This document shows, piece by piece, positions 24,939 to 33,633 of a stretch of DNA of 64,000 bases. The stretch spans positions 744,001 to 808,000 of the forward strand of contig NZ_JAIHLP010000002.1 in the NCBI RefSeq assembly GCF_020009625.1, written 5' to 3'. A program made the translations under genes and the position numbers. This DNA is from Leifsonia poae. GTDB lineage: Bacteria; Actinomycetota; Actinomycetes; Actinomycetales; Microbacteriaceae. Each line of letters starts with the position of its first letter. Within the stretch, counting starts at the first letter, position 1. Under the pieces are notes generated by a model. The model was not told the origin of the DNA. It saw only the letters and a list, made by a program, of their open reading frames with translations, and ran no database searches.

Positions 24939-26393
24939 ATGAGCGAATCCGTCAGCCTCCCGGCACTCGGCGAGAGTGTCACGGAAGGCACGGTCACCCG
25001 CTGGCTGAAGAACGTTGGCGACCGTGTCGAGGTCGACGAGCCCCTGCTCGAGGTCTCGACCGACAAGGTCGACACCGAGATCCCGTCGCCCATCGCGGGC
25101 GTCGTGGAAGCGATCCTCGTGCAGGAGGACGAGACCGTCGAGGTCGGCACCGCACTCGTGACCATCGGCGACGGCTCCGGTGGCGGAGAGGCTCCGGCCG
25201 CTCCCGCCGCTGAGGCGGCCCCGGTCGTGGCTGCCCCGGCGCCTGCTGCTGAGCCTGCACCGGTTGCCGAGCCTGCACCTGTTGCCGAGCCGGTTGCCGA
25301 GCCGGCCCCCGCGGCCGTTCCTGCACCTGTTGCCGAGCCGGCCCCTGTTGCTGCGCCGGCTCCGATCGCGGCTCCCGCAGTCGTCGCCGCTCCCGTTGCC
25401 GAGCCGGCCCCCGTCGCCGCTCCGGCCGCTGTCGCCGCTCCGGCTGCTGCTCCTGCCCCGGTCGCCGCTCCGGCGACCGGCGGTGCACACGCCGGCAACG
25501 CCGGCTACGTGACTCCGATCGTTCGCAAGCTCGCGAACGAGCAGGGCATCGACCTTTCCAGCGTGACGGGCACCGGCGTCGGCGGGCGCATCCGCAAGGA
25601 GGACATCCTCTCTGCGGTCGCCCCGGCTGCCGCACCCGCCGCAGCCGCCACGGCAGCACCGGCTCCCGAGGTCTCGCCGCTGCGCGGCACGACCCAGCCG
25701 ATGTCCCGCCTGCGCAAGGTCGTCGCCGAGCGCGCGGTCGTCTCGATGCAGTCCTCCGCACAGCTCACCTCCGTCGTAGAGGTGGATGTGACGAAGGTCG
25801 CCGCATTCCGTGACACGGTGAAGGCCGACTTCCTGGCCAAGACCGGCGTGAAGCTCTCCTTCCTGCCGTTCTTCGCTCTGGCCGCCGCTGAGGCGCTGAA
25901 GACGTACCCCGTCATCAACGCCACCATCGACGGCGACACGATCGTCTACCCGGACCACGAGAACATGTCGATCGCGGTCGACACCGAGCGCGGCCTGCTG
26001 ACCCCGGTCGTCCGCAATGCCTCGGAGCTCGACCTCGCCGGCCTGGCCAAGGAGATCGCGGACCTCGCCGAGCGCACCCGCGACAACCGCCTCAAGCCGG
26101 ACGAGCTCGCCGGTGGAACGTTCACGCTGACCAACACCGGTTCGCGAGGCGCCCTGTTCGACACCCCGGTGGTATTCCTGCCGCAGGTCGCGATCCTCGG
26201 AACGGGCATCGTCCGCAAGTCACCGGTCGTCATCACGGCTGACGGAAGCGACTCGATCGCCATCCGCTCCACGGTGTACCTCGCCCTGTCGTACGATCAC
26301 CGCATCGTCGACGGAGCCGACGCCGCCCGCTTCCTCGTCGCGATCAAGAACCGCCTCGAGACCGGCGACTTCGAGGGCAATCTGGGCGTCTAG
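24939..26393 (+). CDS. sucB: Dihydrolipoamide acyltransferase (E2), single lipoyl domain
   Basis: E2 core of a 2-oxo acid dehydrogenase complex, 484 residues. The order is: lipoyl domain 1-80 with the modified lysine in [14 protein letters not shown]; a very long Ala/Pro/Val linker of about 100 residues; an E3-binding domain at about 190-230 ([28 protein letters not shown]); and the catalytic domain from about 250 with [11 protein letters not shown] (His and Asp of the acyltransferase). Actinobacterial proteins of this type (AceF, DlaT) mainly serve pyruvate dehydrogenase even when labelled SucB. lpd is upstream and lipB-lipA, which attach its cofactor, are just downstream. The ATG has AAGGAG 8 nt ahead. 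Confidence 0.94.
   Translation: MSESVSLPALGESVTEGTVTRWLKNVGDRVEVDEPLLEVSTDKVDTEIPSPIAGVVEAILVQEDETVEVGTALVTIGDGSGGGEAPAAPAAEAAPVVAAPAPAAEPAPVAEPAPVAEPVAEPAPAAVPAPVAEPAPVAAPAPIAAPAVVAAPVAEPAPVAAPAAVAAPAAAPAPVAAPATGGAHAGNAGYVTPIVRKLANEQGIDLSSVTGTGVGGRIRKEDILSAVAPAAAPAAAATAAPAPEVSPLRGTTQPMSRLRKVVAERAVVSMQSSAQLTSVVEVDVTKVAAFRDTVKADFLAKTGVKLSFLPFFALAAAEALKTYPVINATIDGDTIVYPDHENMSIAVDTERGLLTPVVRNASELDLAGLAKEIADLAERTRDNRLKPDELAGGTFTLTNTGSRGALFDTPVVFLPQVAILGTGIVRKSPVVITADGSDSIAIRSTVYLALSYDHRIVDGADAARFLVAIKNRLETGDFEGNLGV
25195..25480 (+). repeat. Ala-Pro-Val codon repeats in the E2 linker
   Basis: Imperfect tandem copies of units such as GTTGCCGAGCCTGCACCT encode a run of VAEPAP and VAAPAP modules. 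This is the flexible swinging-arm linker between the lipoyl and E3-binding domains. The copy number is likely to vary between strains, and the region is prone to assembly collapse. Confidence 0.75.
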
Positions 26394-28002
26394 TCCGGGA
26401 AGATCTCCCTCAACCGCCAACCGGCCTCGCTCTTGATCATCAGGAGCGAGGCCGGTTCGCTTTGCACCGCGCCCGAGCCGACCTCGGTCACCGCGATGAG
26501 GGCTGCATCCCCCAGCGCTGCACGAGCGCGAGCGTCGCACCCGAGAAGTCCCGACGCTTCGACCCGGTGGTCGTCGTGTCGGCCTGTTCGAGGGGAGAGC
26601 CCACCTGCACACTCGCCGCCAGACAGCCCGCATTCGGCGGTCTCGTCGCCCAGCACCGCCGCCGCGCTTCGAGCAGGGCATCGGCGGCCGAAACCGGATC
26701 GTCGCCCCGGATCGCCGAGACCTCCCCCGACGACGGTACCGAGGCTGACGGCGGTACCGAGGCTGACGGCGGTACCGAGGCTGACGGCGACGCTGGCGCC
26801 GACGCCGCCTGCTGAGGTACGGCTTCCGACGACGCGGCTTCCGATGGTGCGGCCGTCCACGTCGTGTCCGCAGCATCCCCGGCGGACGCCCGCACCGGCG
26901 AACCTGACCTGGAATCGCCACCCGGCGGCGCCAGCGTGAGCACCGCGCCGACGACCACTGCCGGAATCACAGCCACCCCAACCAGCTTCTTGCGCGCGCG
27001 GATCTCCCGCGCCACCCGTTTCACGATCTCCCGAATCGGGCCTGCATCCGGCTGTGGGGCCACGGTAGCGGCGCCCCGCTGCGCTCTCCTCGGCGACGTT
27101 GTCGATGTCGCAGCGCTCCGCGGTACGACGTCCACCGGCACGAGGCCCTCCGACACCTCCGAGTTGTCGTGTGGAAGACTCACCGCCTCCGGCTCGGCGA
27201 CCGAGGTGACCGCGTCGACTACGGTCTCCCACTCCGTGATCGTCGACCCCGAAGACTCCGAAGACCCCGAAGACTCCGAAGACCCCCAAGACCCCCAAGA
27301 CCCCGACGACACTGCTGACTCCGATAACCTCGGTGGCGCCGACTCGGCCCGCGACGAAGCGAGTGCGACGCGGACCGCTCCCACCAATCGGGATCCGAGC
27401 GGGCCCTCGACGGCATGCGCCAGACATTCGGCCAGCTGCACGAACGCTCGTCGATCGTTCTGCCAGCCCTCGCGCGACAGCGGACGGGCCCCTCCGAGGG
27501 AGGTGATGGCGGGGCAGGCGTCGGCTCGGAAGACCACGGAACGCGAGGTCAGCGCGCCGTGGGTCCAGCCCCGCCCGTGCAATGCGCCGAGGCCACGGGC
27601 GACGGAGACGAGGATCGTGACCGCCTCACCGGGGCGGACTTCTCGTCGCCGGTCGAGCAGGCCGGCGAGGTCGCCGCCGGGCGCATGCTCGAAGAGAAGC
27701 GCGGGTGGCGGAGCGGAACCCCGTCGGGAGTCGCGCCGTTCGCGAAAGGTGATCACCTCGCGCAAAGCCAGCACATGCTCGCTTCGGATACCCCGCCGCG
27801 CGTCGATCTCCGCACGGGCGCGCTCCTCGCCGTGCGCCTCGGCCGAACGGAGCCGGAGCACCGCGGGCTGGAGCGAACCCTGGGGAACGACGAGTTGGCT
27901 CACTTCCCCTTCGTCGTGGTGCAGGGTTCGGAGCACCTCCCACTCTTGGGCCGCGGCCAGGGCTGCTGCTCGCCGAACCAGGCTCTGCACCGATTTCGTC
28001 AT
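26390..28002 (-). CDS. Membrane-anchored pseudokinase, frameshifted near its end
   Basis: A protein-kinase-like protein of about 537 residues. The N-terminal 230 residues follow the kinase order ([51 protein letters not shown]), but the catalytic residues are gone: the HRD aspartate loop reads THGALTSRS and DFG reads SLGGARP. It is therefore a pseudokinase. A Ser/Gly/Glu-rich repeat follows, then a single membrane helix ([20 protein letters not shown]) and an extracytoplasmic tail with Pro-Ser repeats. At 26509-26513 a run of five C (G on the coding strand) is one base short: the frame stops after [11 protein letters not shown], whereas one extra base continues to [11 protein letters not shown] and REIFPD at 26390. 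The start (ATG 28002) is a best guess. It shares CTAG stops with sucB. Confidence 0.72.
26735..26788 (-). repeat. Three copies of an 18-bp tandem repeat
   Basis: Three exact copies of GGTACCGAGGCTGACGGC, 18 bp apart with no spacer. On the minus strand they encode the PSASVP repeats in the outer tail of the pseudokinase. Exact identity between copies suggests recent slippage or expansion. Confidence 0.85.
27247..27308 (-). repeat. 9-bp minisatellite in the pseudokinase gene
   Basis: Near-perfect 9-bp units (CCCGAAGAC, TCCGAAGAC and CCCCAAGAC variants) run for about 62 nt. They encode a Ser-Gly-Trp/Glu run ([11 protein letters not shown]) between the pseudokinase domain and the membrane helix. 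Confidence 0.8.
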
Positions 28003-28079
28003 TGCTCCAGTCCATCGCGGCGGGCAGCTCCCGTGTTCGGGTCTCCCGCAGTCGGTGGACAACGCGCCGGTCATGCGAA

Positions 28080-28107
28080 TTGTGGAGGAGCCTCGAACGC
28101 CTAGACT
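28080..28107 (+). promoter_or_regulatory. lipB promoter (leaderless type)
   Basis: TTGTGG (28080-28085), a 16-nt spacer and TAGACT (28102-28107) form a good promoter. The expected start of transcription, about 7 nt further, is the GTG at 28114, the third codon of the lipB frame. This favours translation from 28114. Confidence 0.55.
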
Positions 28108-28749
28108 GTGCAGGTGGTCGACTTCGTCGTCACGGGACTAAGCGCCAATTCCGTGCCGTATACCGAGGCCCTTCAACAGCAGCGTGCTCTGCACGCCGCC
28201 GTCGTCGCAGGCCGGGCGCCCGATACTGTCATCCTTCTCGAGCATCCGTCGGTATACACCGCCGGCAAACGCACCGAGCCCGACGAAAGGCCGACCGACG
28301 GTACCCCCGTCATCGATGTCGACCGCGGCGGGAAGATCACCTGGCACGGGCCGGGGCAACTCGTGGGGTATCCGATCCTCCGGCTCCCCGAACCGATCGA
28401 CGTGGTCGGCTACGTGCGGCGCCTGGAGGGCATCCTGATCGATGTCCTGGCCGAGCTCGACGTGCCCGGCGAACGGGTGCAGGGTCGCTCAGGGGTCTGG
28501 ATCCGCGGTGTGCAGCGCGACGAGAAGATCGCCGCGATCGGCATCCGGGTCGCCGAAGGGGTGACGATGCACGGCTTCGCCCTCAACTGCTCCAACGGTT
28601 TCGAGGCGTACGACGCCATCGTCGCCTGCGGCATCCGGGATGCGGGGATCACCTCGATCACTCGCGTTCTGGGGCGCACGGTCACCCCGAACGACGTGGC
28701 CCCGCTCGTTCGGGCCCGCTTCGAGCTCGAGCTGGAGTCCGTCGCATGA
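28108..28749 (+). CDS. lipB: Octanoyl-ACP:protein octanoyltransferase
   Basis: Transfers octanoate from acyl carrier protein to the lipoyl domains of E2 and related proteins, the first step of endogenous lipoate synthesis. The family signatures are [17 protein letters not shown], the catalytic lysine in DEKIAAIGI (Lys140) and the catalytic cysteine in [13 protein letters not shown] (Cys174). At 213 residues it is of standard length. A GTG at 28114 is an alternative start supported by the promoter position. Its stop overlaps the lipA ATG (ATGA), so the two are coupled, and the E2 substrate gene is nearby. Confidence 0.95.
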   Translation: MQVVDFVVTGLSANSVPYTEALQQQRALHAAVVAGRAPDTVILLEHPSVYTAGKRTEPDERPTDGTPVIDVDRGGKITWHGPGQLVGYPILRLPEPIDVVGYVRRLEGILIDVLAELDVPGERVQGRSGVWIRGVQRDEKIAAIGIRVAEGVTMHGFALNCSNGFEAYDAIVACGIRDAGITSITRVLGRTVTPNDVAPLVRARFELELESVA

Positions 28750-29735
28750 GCGCCGCACCCGAGGGACGCCGGATGCTGCGCCTGGAGGTCCGCAACGCCG
28801 AGACCCCGATCGAGCGCAAGCCGGAGTGGATCAAGACCAGGGCCAAGATGGGTCCCGAGTTCCAGCAGCTGCAATCGCTCGTGAAGAGTGAAGACCTGCA
28901 CACCGTGTGCCAGGAGGCGGGCTGCCCCAACATCTACGAATGCTGGGAGGACCGCGAGGCCACCTTCCTCATCGGCGGTTCGCAGTGCACGCGCCGCTGC
29001 GATTTCTGCCAGATCGACACCGGCAAGCCTGCGGACTACGACACCGACGAACCTCGCCGTGTCGCCGAATCGGTCACGCGGATGAACCTGCGGTATTCGA
29101 CGGTGACCGGTGTTGCGCGCGACGATCTGGACGACGAGGGCTCCTGGCTCTATGCCGAGACGATCCGCGAGATCCACCGGCAGTCCCCGGGCACCGGTGT
29201 CGAGATCCTCGTTCCCGACTTCTCGGGAAACCCTGAGCATCTCGGCGAGGTGTTCTCCGCTCGACCGGAGGTCTTCGCACACAACGTCGAGACGGTGCCG
29301 CGGATCTTCAAGCGCATCCGGCCCGCCTTCCGCTACGAGCGGTCCTTGGATGTTCTCACCCAGGGGCGCGCGGCCGGCCTCATCACCAAATCGAACCTCA
29401 TCCTGGGAATGGGCGAGGAACGCCACGAGGTCAGCCAGGCTCTGCGCGACCTGCTCGACGCCGGCACCGACATCATCACGATCACCCAGTACTTGCGGCC
29501 GAGCCCCCGGCATCTCCCGGTGGCCAGGTGGGTGCATCCCGACGAGTTCGTCGAGCTGAAGCTGGAGGCGGAAGATCTCGGCTTCCTCGGTGTGCTCTCG
29601 GGGCCCCTGGTGCGGTCGTCGTACCGCGCCGGCCGGCTCTGGGCTCAGTCGATGCAGGCGAAGGGGCGCGACGTGCCGGAGAATCTGCGGCACCTCGCCG
29701 ATGCCTCCCTCGGCTTCGCCCAAGCCGTCTCCTGA
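28746..29735 (+). CDS. lipA: Lipoyl synthase (radical SAM)
   Basis: Inserts two sulfur atoms into the octanoyl chain on lipoyl domains. It has two iron-sulfur clusters: the auxiliary-cluster cysteines in [14 protein letters not shown] (Cys55, Cys60, Cys66) and the radical SAM motif CTRRCDFC (Cys81, Cys85, Cys88). The following segments TGVARDDL and [10 protein letters not shown] are typical of LipA. It has 329 residues from the ATG at 28746, which overlaps the lipB stop. The clusters and length look intact. It belongs with sucB, lpd and lipB as one lipoylation neighbourhood, the same order as in mycobacteria. Confidence 0.97.
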   Translation: MSAAPEGRRMLRLEVRNAETPIERKPEWIKTRAKMGPEFQQLQSLVKSEDLHTVCQEAGCPNIYECWEDREATFLIGGSQCTRRCDFCQIDTGKPADYDTDEPRRVAESVTRMNLRYSTVTGVARDDLDDEGSWLYAETIREIHRQSPGTGVEILVPDFSGNPEHLGEVFSARPEVFAHNVETVPRIFKRIRPAFRYERSLDVLTQGRAAGLITKSNLILGMGEERHEVSQALRDLLDAGTDIITITQYLRPSPRHLPVARWVHPDEFVELKLEAEDLGFLGVLSGPLVRSSYRAGRLWAQSMQAKGRDVPENLRHLADASLGFAQAVS

Positions 29736-29771
29736 GCGCGAACATCGTCACCAGCGGCGCGGCGGAGCCGG

Positions 29772-29777
29772 TATCCT
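29772..29777 (+). promoter_or_regulatory. -10 box of the DUF4191 gene
   Basis: TATCCT ends 6 nt before the ATG and there is no ribosome-binding site between lipA and this gene, so a leaderless transcript separate from lipA is likely. Confidence 0.45.
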
Positions 29778-29783
29778 GAATGC

Positions 29784-30482
29784 ATGGCACGCAAGGAGAA
29801 GTCCACCAAGGAGCCCGGCCGTCTGAAGCAGATGTGGCAGGTCTTCCAGATGACCCGTCGCTACGACAATCGGGCCGTCGCATACATCGTCGGCGGTTTC
29901 GCGCTGCCGATCATTGTGGGCGTTCTCGTGTCGCTGTTCTTCTCCGACGGCAACGTCTTCACCATGGTGCTGTGGATCCTCGCGGGTGTGCTCGCCGGTG
30001 TTCTGGTGGCGCTCATCATCCTCGGCCGTCGTGCCGAGCGTGCCGCATACTCGCAGATCGAGGGCCAGCCGGGCGCCGTGGGCGCCGTGCTGCGCAGCTC
30101 GCTCAAGCGTAGCTGGCGCGGCTCCGAGATGCCGATCGCGGTCAACGGCAAGACGCAGGACGCGATCTACCGGGCTGTCGGCCGCGGTGGCGTCGTGCTC
30201 ATCAGCGAAGGCCCCAAGTCGCGCACGCTCCGCATGATCGAGGAGGAGCGTCGCCGCGTCGCCCGCGTTCTCCCGAACGTGCCGGTGACTACGATCACGG
30301 TCGGGCCCGACGAAGATTCGATCCCGCTGCACAAGATCCCGCGCCGGCTGGCCAAGATCAAACCGACTCTCACCAAAGCCGAGGTCCTGGCGATCAGCAA
30401 TCGTCTGCAGTCGCTCGAGAACCCGATGCCGATCCCGAAGGGCGTCGACCCGATGAAGGTGCGCGCCCAGCGAGCACGCTAG
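29784..30482 (+). CDS. DUF4191 family membrane protein
   Basis: A 232-residue protein of the actinobacterial DUF4191 family, function unknown. A basic N-terminus (MARKEKSTKEPGRLKQMW) is followed by two membrane helices at about 33-53 and 57-80. The rest is a cytosolic domain with VNGKTQDAIYRAVGRGGVVL and RRVARVLPNVPVTTI. The gene follows lipA in mycobacteria too (Rv2219), so the linkage is conserved. Its TAG stop shares CTAG with the convergent RDD gene. Confidence 0.88.
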   Translation: MARKEKSTKEPGRLKQMWQVFQMTRRYDNRAVAYIVGGFALPIIVGVLVSLFFSDGNVFTMVLWILAGVLAGVLVALIILGRRAERAAYSQIEGQPGAVGAVLRSSLKRSWRGSEMPIAVNGKTQDAIYRAVGRGGVVLISEGPKSRTLRMIEEERRRVARVLPNVPVTTITVGPDEDSIPLHKIPRRLAKIKPTLTKAEVLAISNRLQSLENPMPIPKGVDPMKVRAQRAR

Positions 30483-30904
30483 GCGCGGATCAGCACGGTT
30501 CCTGCGATCTTGTCGTGGAACCCGCGCTGGTCGGAATCCCAGACCAGGGCGGGAACGGCCACGGCCAGAAGCACGCTGCGCACGATCGGCCGCCACAATC
30601 CGACCCAGCCCCCACGAACCGGGACCACACGCATCCCGAACAGTCGGTGGCCGAGGCTGCCACCGATCGTGGGAATGAACACCACCTGCATGAGCACGAA
30701 GATGCCGAGGTTGGCCCAGGCGTCGTAGTGGAAGAACGCCCAGGAGAGCAGCGCTGCCAGCGCCCAGTCCACGGCGAGAGCGCCGATGCGCCTCCCGGGG
30801 CGGCCGACCGAGCCGCGTCCCTCGTCGGGAAGACCGAGGCGCTCCCCCGGGTAGCGGCTCGGGGCGACGTTTCCGGATCGGGGGCTCGGAGGATTCTGGG
30901 GCAC
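30479..30904 (-). CDS. RDD family membrane protein
   Basis: A 141-residue protein with an RDD domain. The N-terminal 35 residues are hydrophilic. The domain begins at RRIGALAVDWALAALLSW (first helix with the Arg/Asp signature) and includes GGSLGHRLFGMRVVP and the final helix around RPIVRSVLLAVAVPALVWD. It is probably transport-related or a scaffold; the family has no single function. The start is a GTG at 30904. It is divergent from glnA, and its neighbourhood with DUF4191 and glnA is conserved. Confidence 0.87.
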   Translation of the reverse strand: MPQNPPSPRSGNVAPSRYPGERLGLPDEGRGSVGRPGRRIGALAVDWALAALLSWAFFHYDAWANLGIFVLMQVVFIPTIGGSLGHRLFGMRVVPVRGGWVGLWRPIVRSVLLAVAVPALVWDSDQRGFHDKIAGTVLIRA

Positions 30905-30952
30905 CCGACGAGTTTACCGGGCGTGCAATACCGCCCCCGGACGAGCGACGGC

Positions 30953-30990
30953 GTAACATGCTGGAAACATTTGCGTCACCGCGGGGAAAC
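30953..30990 (+). promoter_or_regulatory. Complete double GlnR box upstream of glnA
   Basis: The sequence reads GTAAC-N6-GAAAC-N6-GTCAC-N6-GAAAC with exact 6-nt spacings. This matches the published actinobacterial GlnR consensus gTnAC-n6-GaAAC repeated twice. It lies 72-109 nt before the glnA ATG and about 49 nt from the divergent RDD start. GlnR regulates nitrogen-assimilation genes according to nitrogen supply, so glnA here is very probably under GlnR control. Confidence 0.85.
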
Positions 30991-31061
30991 TCCCTCCCCG
31001 TACCTTTGTCTTGGGCTGCAGGTGCAGTCCACCCCGTTACAAGCCATTGGGAGTCCTCCGC

Positions 31062-32486
31062 ATGTTCCGTGATTCTTCCGAGGTGCTCAAGTTCATCAAG
31101 GACACCGACGTCAAGTTCCTTGATATCCGCTTCACCGACCTTCCCGGTGTGCAACAGCACTTCAACATCCCCGCGTCGACCGTTGATGAAGAGTTCTTCT
31201 CCGTCGGCCAGCTGTTCGACGGTTCCTCTATCCGCGGTTTCGCGTCGATCCACGAGTCGGACATGCAGTTGATCCCGGATGTGTCGACGGCCTACGTCGA
31301 CCCGTTCCGTGTCGAGCGCACACTGATCATGGTGTTCGACATCTACAACCCCCGCAACGGCGAGATCTACTCGAAGGATCCCCGCCAGGTCGCCAAGAAG
31401 GCAGAGAAGTACCTCGCCTCGACCGGCATCGCCGACACGGCGTACTTCGCCCCGGAGGCCGAGTTCTACATCTTCGACGATGTCCGCTATGAGGTGAACC
31501 AGCACTCCAGCTTCTACTCGGTCGACTCCGAAGAGGGCGCCTGGAACACGGGCCGCACCGAAGAGGGCGGCAACCTCGCCAACAAGACCCCCTACAAGGG
31601 CGGCTACTTCCCGGTCAGCCCGGTCGACAAGCAGGCCGATCTGCGCGACGACATCTCGCTGAAGCTGATCGACGCCGGCCTCATCCTGGAGCGTGCGCAC
31701 CACGAGGTGGGCACCGGCGGCCAGGCGGAGATCAACTACCGCTTCGACACGATGGTCCACTCGGCTGACGACATCCTCAAGTTCAAGTACATCGTCAAGA
31801 ACACCGCCGAGCAGTGGGGCAAGGTCGCGACCTTCATGCCGAAGCCGCTGTTCGGCGACAACGGCTCAGGGATGCACACGCATCAGTCGCTGTGGAGCGA
31901 CGGCAAGCCGCTGTTCTACGATGAGGCCGGCTACGGCGGGCTCTCCGACATCGCCCGCTGGTACATCGGTGGTCTGCTCAAGCACGCCCCGGCCGTCCTG
32001 GCGTTCACCAACCCGACGGTGAACTCGTTCCACCGCCTGGTCCCCGGTTTCGAGGCCCCGGTCAACCTGGTCTACTCGGCCGGCAACCGCTCGGCGTCGA
32101 TCCGAATCCCGATCACCGGCACCAACCCGAAGGCCAAGCGCATCGAGTTCCGCGCTCCGGATGCTTCGGGCAACCCCTACCTCGCGTTCGCCGCCCAGCT
32201 CATGGCCGGGCTCGACGGCATCAAGAACCGCATCGAGCCGCACGAGCCGGTCGACAAGGACCTCTACGAGCTGCCGCCCGAGGAGGCCAAGAACATTCCG
32301 CAGGTTCCCGGCACCCTCGCCGAGGTGCTCGACGCGCTTGAGGCCGATCACGACTTCCTGCTCGCCGGTGGCGTGTTCACCCCGGAGCTCATCGAGACCT
32401 GGATCGACTACAAGCGCGAGAAGGAGATCAAGCCCCTCGCGCAGCGTCCGCACCCATTCGAGTACGAGCTGTACTTCGGCGTCTGA
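31062..32486 (+). CDS. glnA: Glutamine synthetase, type I, adenylylation-controlled
   Basis: Main ammonium-assimilating enzyme: glutamate, ammonia and ATP give glutamine. The 474 residues match GSI-beta. The ATG at 31062 follows GGGAG. The N-terminal [19 protein letters not shown] and the active-site segments [22 protein letters not shown] and [10 protein letters not shown] are present. The regulatory tyrosine lies in [10 protein letters not shown] (Tyr402), so the enzyme should be switched off by GlnE adenylylation; glnE is 2.3 kb away. Transcription has a full GlnR box upstream, and two hairpins follow the stop. Confidence 0.97.
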   Translation: MFRDSSEVLKFIKDTDVKFLDIRFTDLPGVQQHFNIPASTVDEEFFSVGQLFDGSSIRGFASIHESDMQLIPDVSTAYVDPFRVERTLIMVFDIYNPRNGEIYSKDPRQVAKKAEKYLASTGIADTAYFAPEAEFYIFDDVRYEVNQHSSFYSVDSEEGAWNTGRTEEGGNLANKTPYKGGYFPVSPVDKQADLRDDISLKLIDAGLILERAHHEVGTGGQAEINYRFDTMVHSADDILKFKYIVKNTAEQWGKVATFMPKPLFGDNGSGMHTHQSLWSDGKPLFYDEAGYGGLSDIARWYIGGLLKHAPAVLAFTNPTVNSFHRLVPGFEAPVNLVYSAGNRSASIRIPITGTNPKAKRIEFRAPDASGNPYLAFAAQLMAGLDGIKNRIEPHEPVDKDLYELPPEEAKNIPQVPGTLAEVLDALEADHDFLLAGGVFTPELIETWIDYKREKEIKPLAQRPHPFEYELYFGV

Positions 32487-32493
32487 TTCGAGC

Positions 32494-32510
32494 GCCCCGG
32501 TCAGCGGGGC
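32494..32510 (+). terminator. First hairpin after glnA
   Basis: GCCCCG and CGGGGC pair over a 5-nt loop 7 nt past the glnA stop, followed by TGTT. It is a short GC stem with a weak U tail, and may act with the larger hairpin downstream. Confidence 0.5.
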
Positions 32511-32542
32511 TGTTCAGGCGTGACGGACGCCTCAGTCCGCCG

Positions 32543-32603
32543 AGAGTCCGCACGAGATGTGGAACGGTCCGCGTCAGCGGCCGATCCGCCTCGTGCGGAC
32601 TCT
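32543..32603 (+). terminator. Long hairpin terminator after glnA
   Basis: AGAGTCCGCACGAG and CTCGTGCGGACTCT are perfect 14-bp inverted copies separated by 33 nt, which can fold further. The right arm runs into TCTTCGTTCG, a U-rich tail. It probably ends glnA transcription and insulates it from the convergent phosphatase gene. The rest of the 232-nt gap shows nothing else. Confidence 0.7.
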
Positions 32604-32718
32604 TCTTCGTTCGGGCATCGCGGCCGGGCATCACAGCCGGGCATTTCGCCGTGATGACGCACGAATCGATACCCCGCCGGTTCGAACCGTTGCGAGGATG
32701 GAGGGAGTTCGCTGCGCG

Positions 32719-33537
32719 CTAGTCCTGAATGCTGGTATCACGCAGGAGCGCGCGGAGCCGGGCTGTCTCGGTCTCGGAAAGGCCGCCTGAGCGCAGATAT
32801 CCGGCGGCATCCCCGTGGGTGTCGCCGACCCAGTCGAGCGCCGCTTCGATGGCCGTGGCCGGCGACTTGGTCGCGAGTGTCTCGAGTCGGGGCACGAGCG
32901 GAACGCCGAGGCTGGTGAGGAGGGCGGTCAGTTCGCGGCCGAGACCGTTCGCGAGATTGGTCTCGGTGAGCACGTAGTCGGCGACGACGTCGTCGCGCGC
33001 AGCGCCGGCGACGCTCAGCAGGAGTGCCGCAGCGAGCCCTGTGCGGTCCTTTCCGGCGGTGCAGTGGATCAGCACCCCCGGACGATCGGAACGCTCCGCG
33101 TCGAGCACGGCGCGGGCGACCTCCGCGAATGACGGTGCGCTGCTGGCGAGGATGGCGACGTACAGCTCTTCGAGCGTAGGGATCTGTTCGACGAGCGCGG
33201 TGATCTGGTCGGCGGTGAGGGTGGCGCCCGGCTCGGACGGCAGAAGCTGCTTGACCAGTTCGTCCATCGCTCCGCCCTGGATGGACACGCTGCGGAGCTC
33301 GACGCTCGGGGCGGCGGCGAGCGCATCCGGGGCGCGGCCCTGCTCTCCCGCCGTACGGAGGTCGATGACCGTGCCGATGCCGAGGGCAGCCAGGGCTTCT
33401 TGGCCCGACTCGGTGAGCGTCGAGAGCGCATCCGAACGGAAGACGCGACGCGAGGTGAACACAGCACCGTCAGCGAGGGGCATACCGCCGAGGTCTCGCG
33501 AGTTGTGCGTCACTTCGAGCACCGACATCAGTTCCAC
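32719..33537 (-). CDS. Protein tyrosine/serine phosphatase (PtpB-like)
   Basis: A 272-residue phosphatase of the Y_phosphatase3 family. The P-loop HCTAGKDRTG supplies the nucleophile Cys159 and Arg165. The N-terminus NSRDLGGMPLADG and RVFRSDAL are typical of PtpB-type lipid/tyrosine/serine phosphatases. There is no signal peptide, although mycobacterial relatives are exported. The GTG at 33537 has AAAGG 7 nt upstream. The natural substrate is unknown; no kinase or operon partner is adjacent. Confidence 0.9.
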   Translation of the reverse strand: MELMSVLEVTHNSRDLGGMPLADGAVFTSRRVFRSDALSTLTESGQEALAALGIGTVIDLRTAGEQGRAPDALAAAPSVELRSVSIQGGAMDELVKQLLPSEPGATLTADQITALVEQIPTLEELYVAILASSAPSFAEVARAVLDAERSDRPGVLIHCTAGKDRTGLAAALLLSVAGAARDDVVADYVLTETNLANGLGRELTALLTSLGVPLVPRLETLATKSPATAIEAALDWVGDTHGDAAGYLRSGGLSETETARLRALLRDTSIQD

Positions 33538-33633
33538 GGGTTCGCCTTTCTCGGATCGACCCGACGTCCGCGTGTCGATGGATTTGTTCCTCTCACACTA
33601 TCGAGCCGCTCCGTCGCTGGAGGGCCGCACACG

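Noticed and set aside
26735-27308. CRISPR-like direct repeats
   Set aside because: The 18-bp and 9-bp units are contiguous with no unique spacers and lie in frame inside one protein gene.
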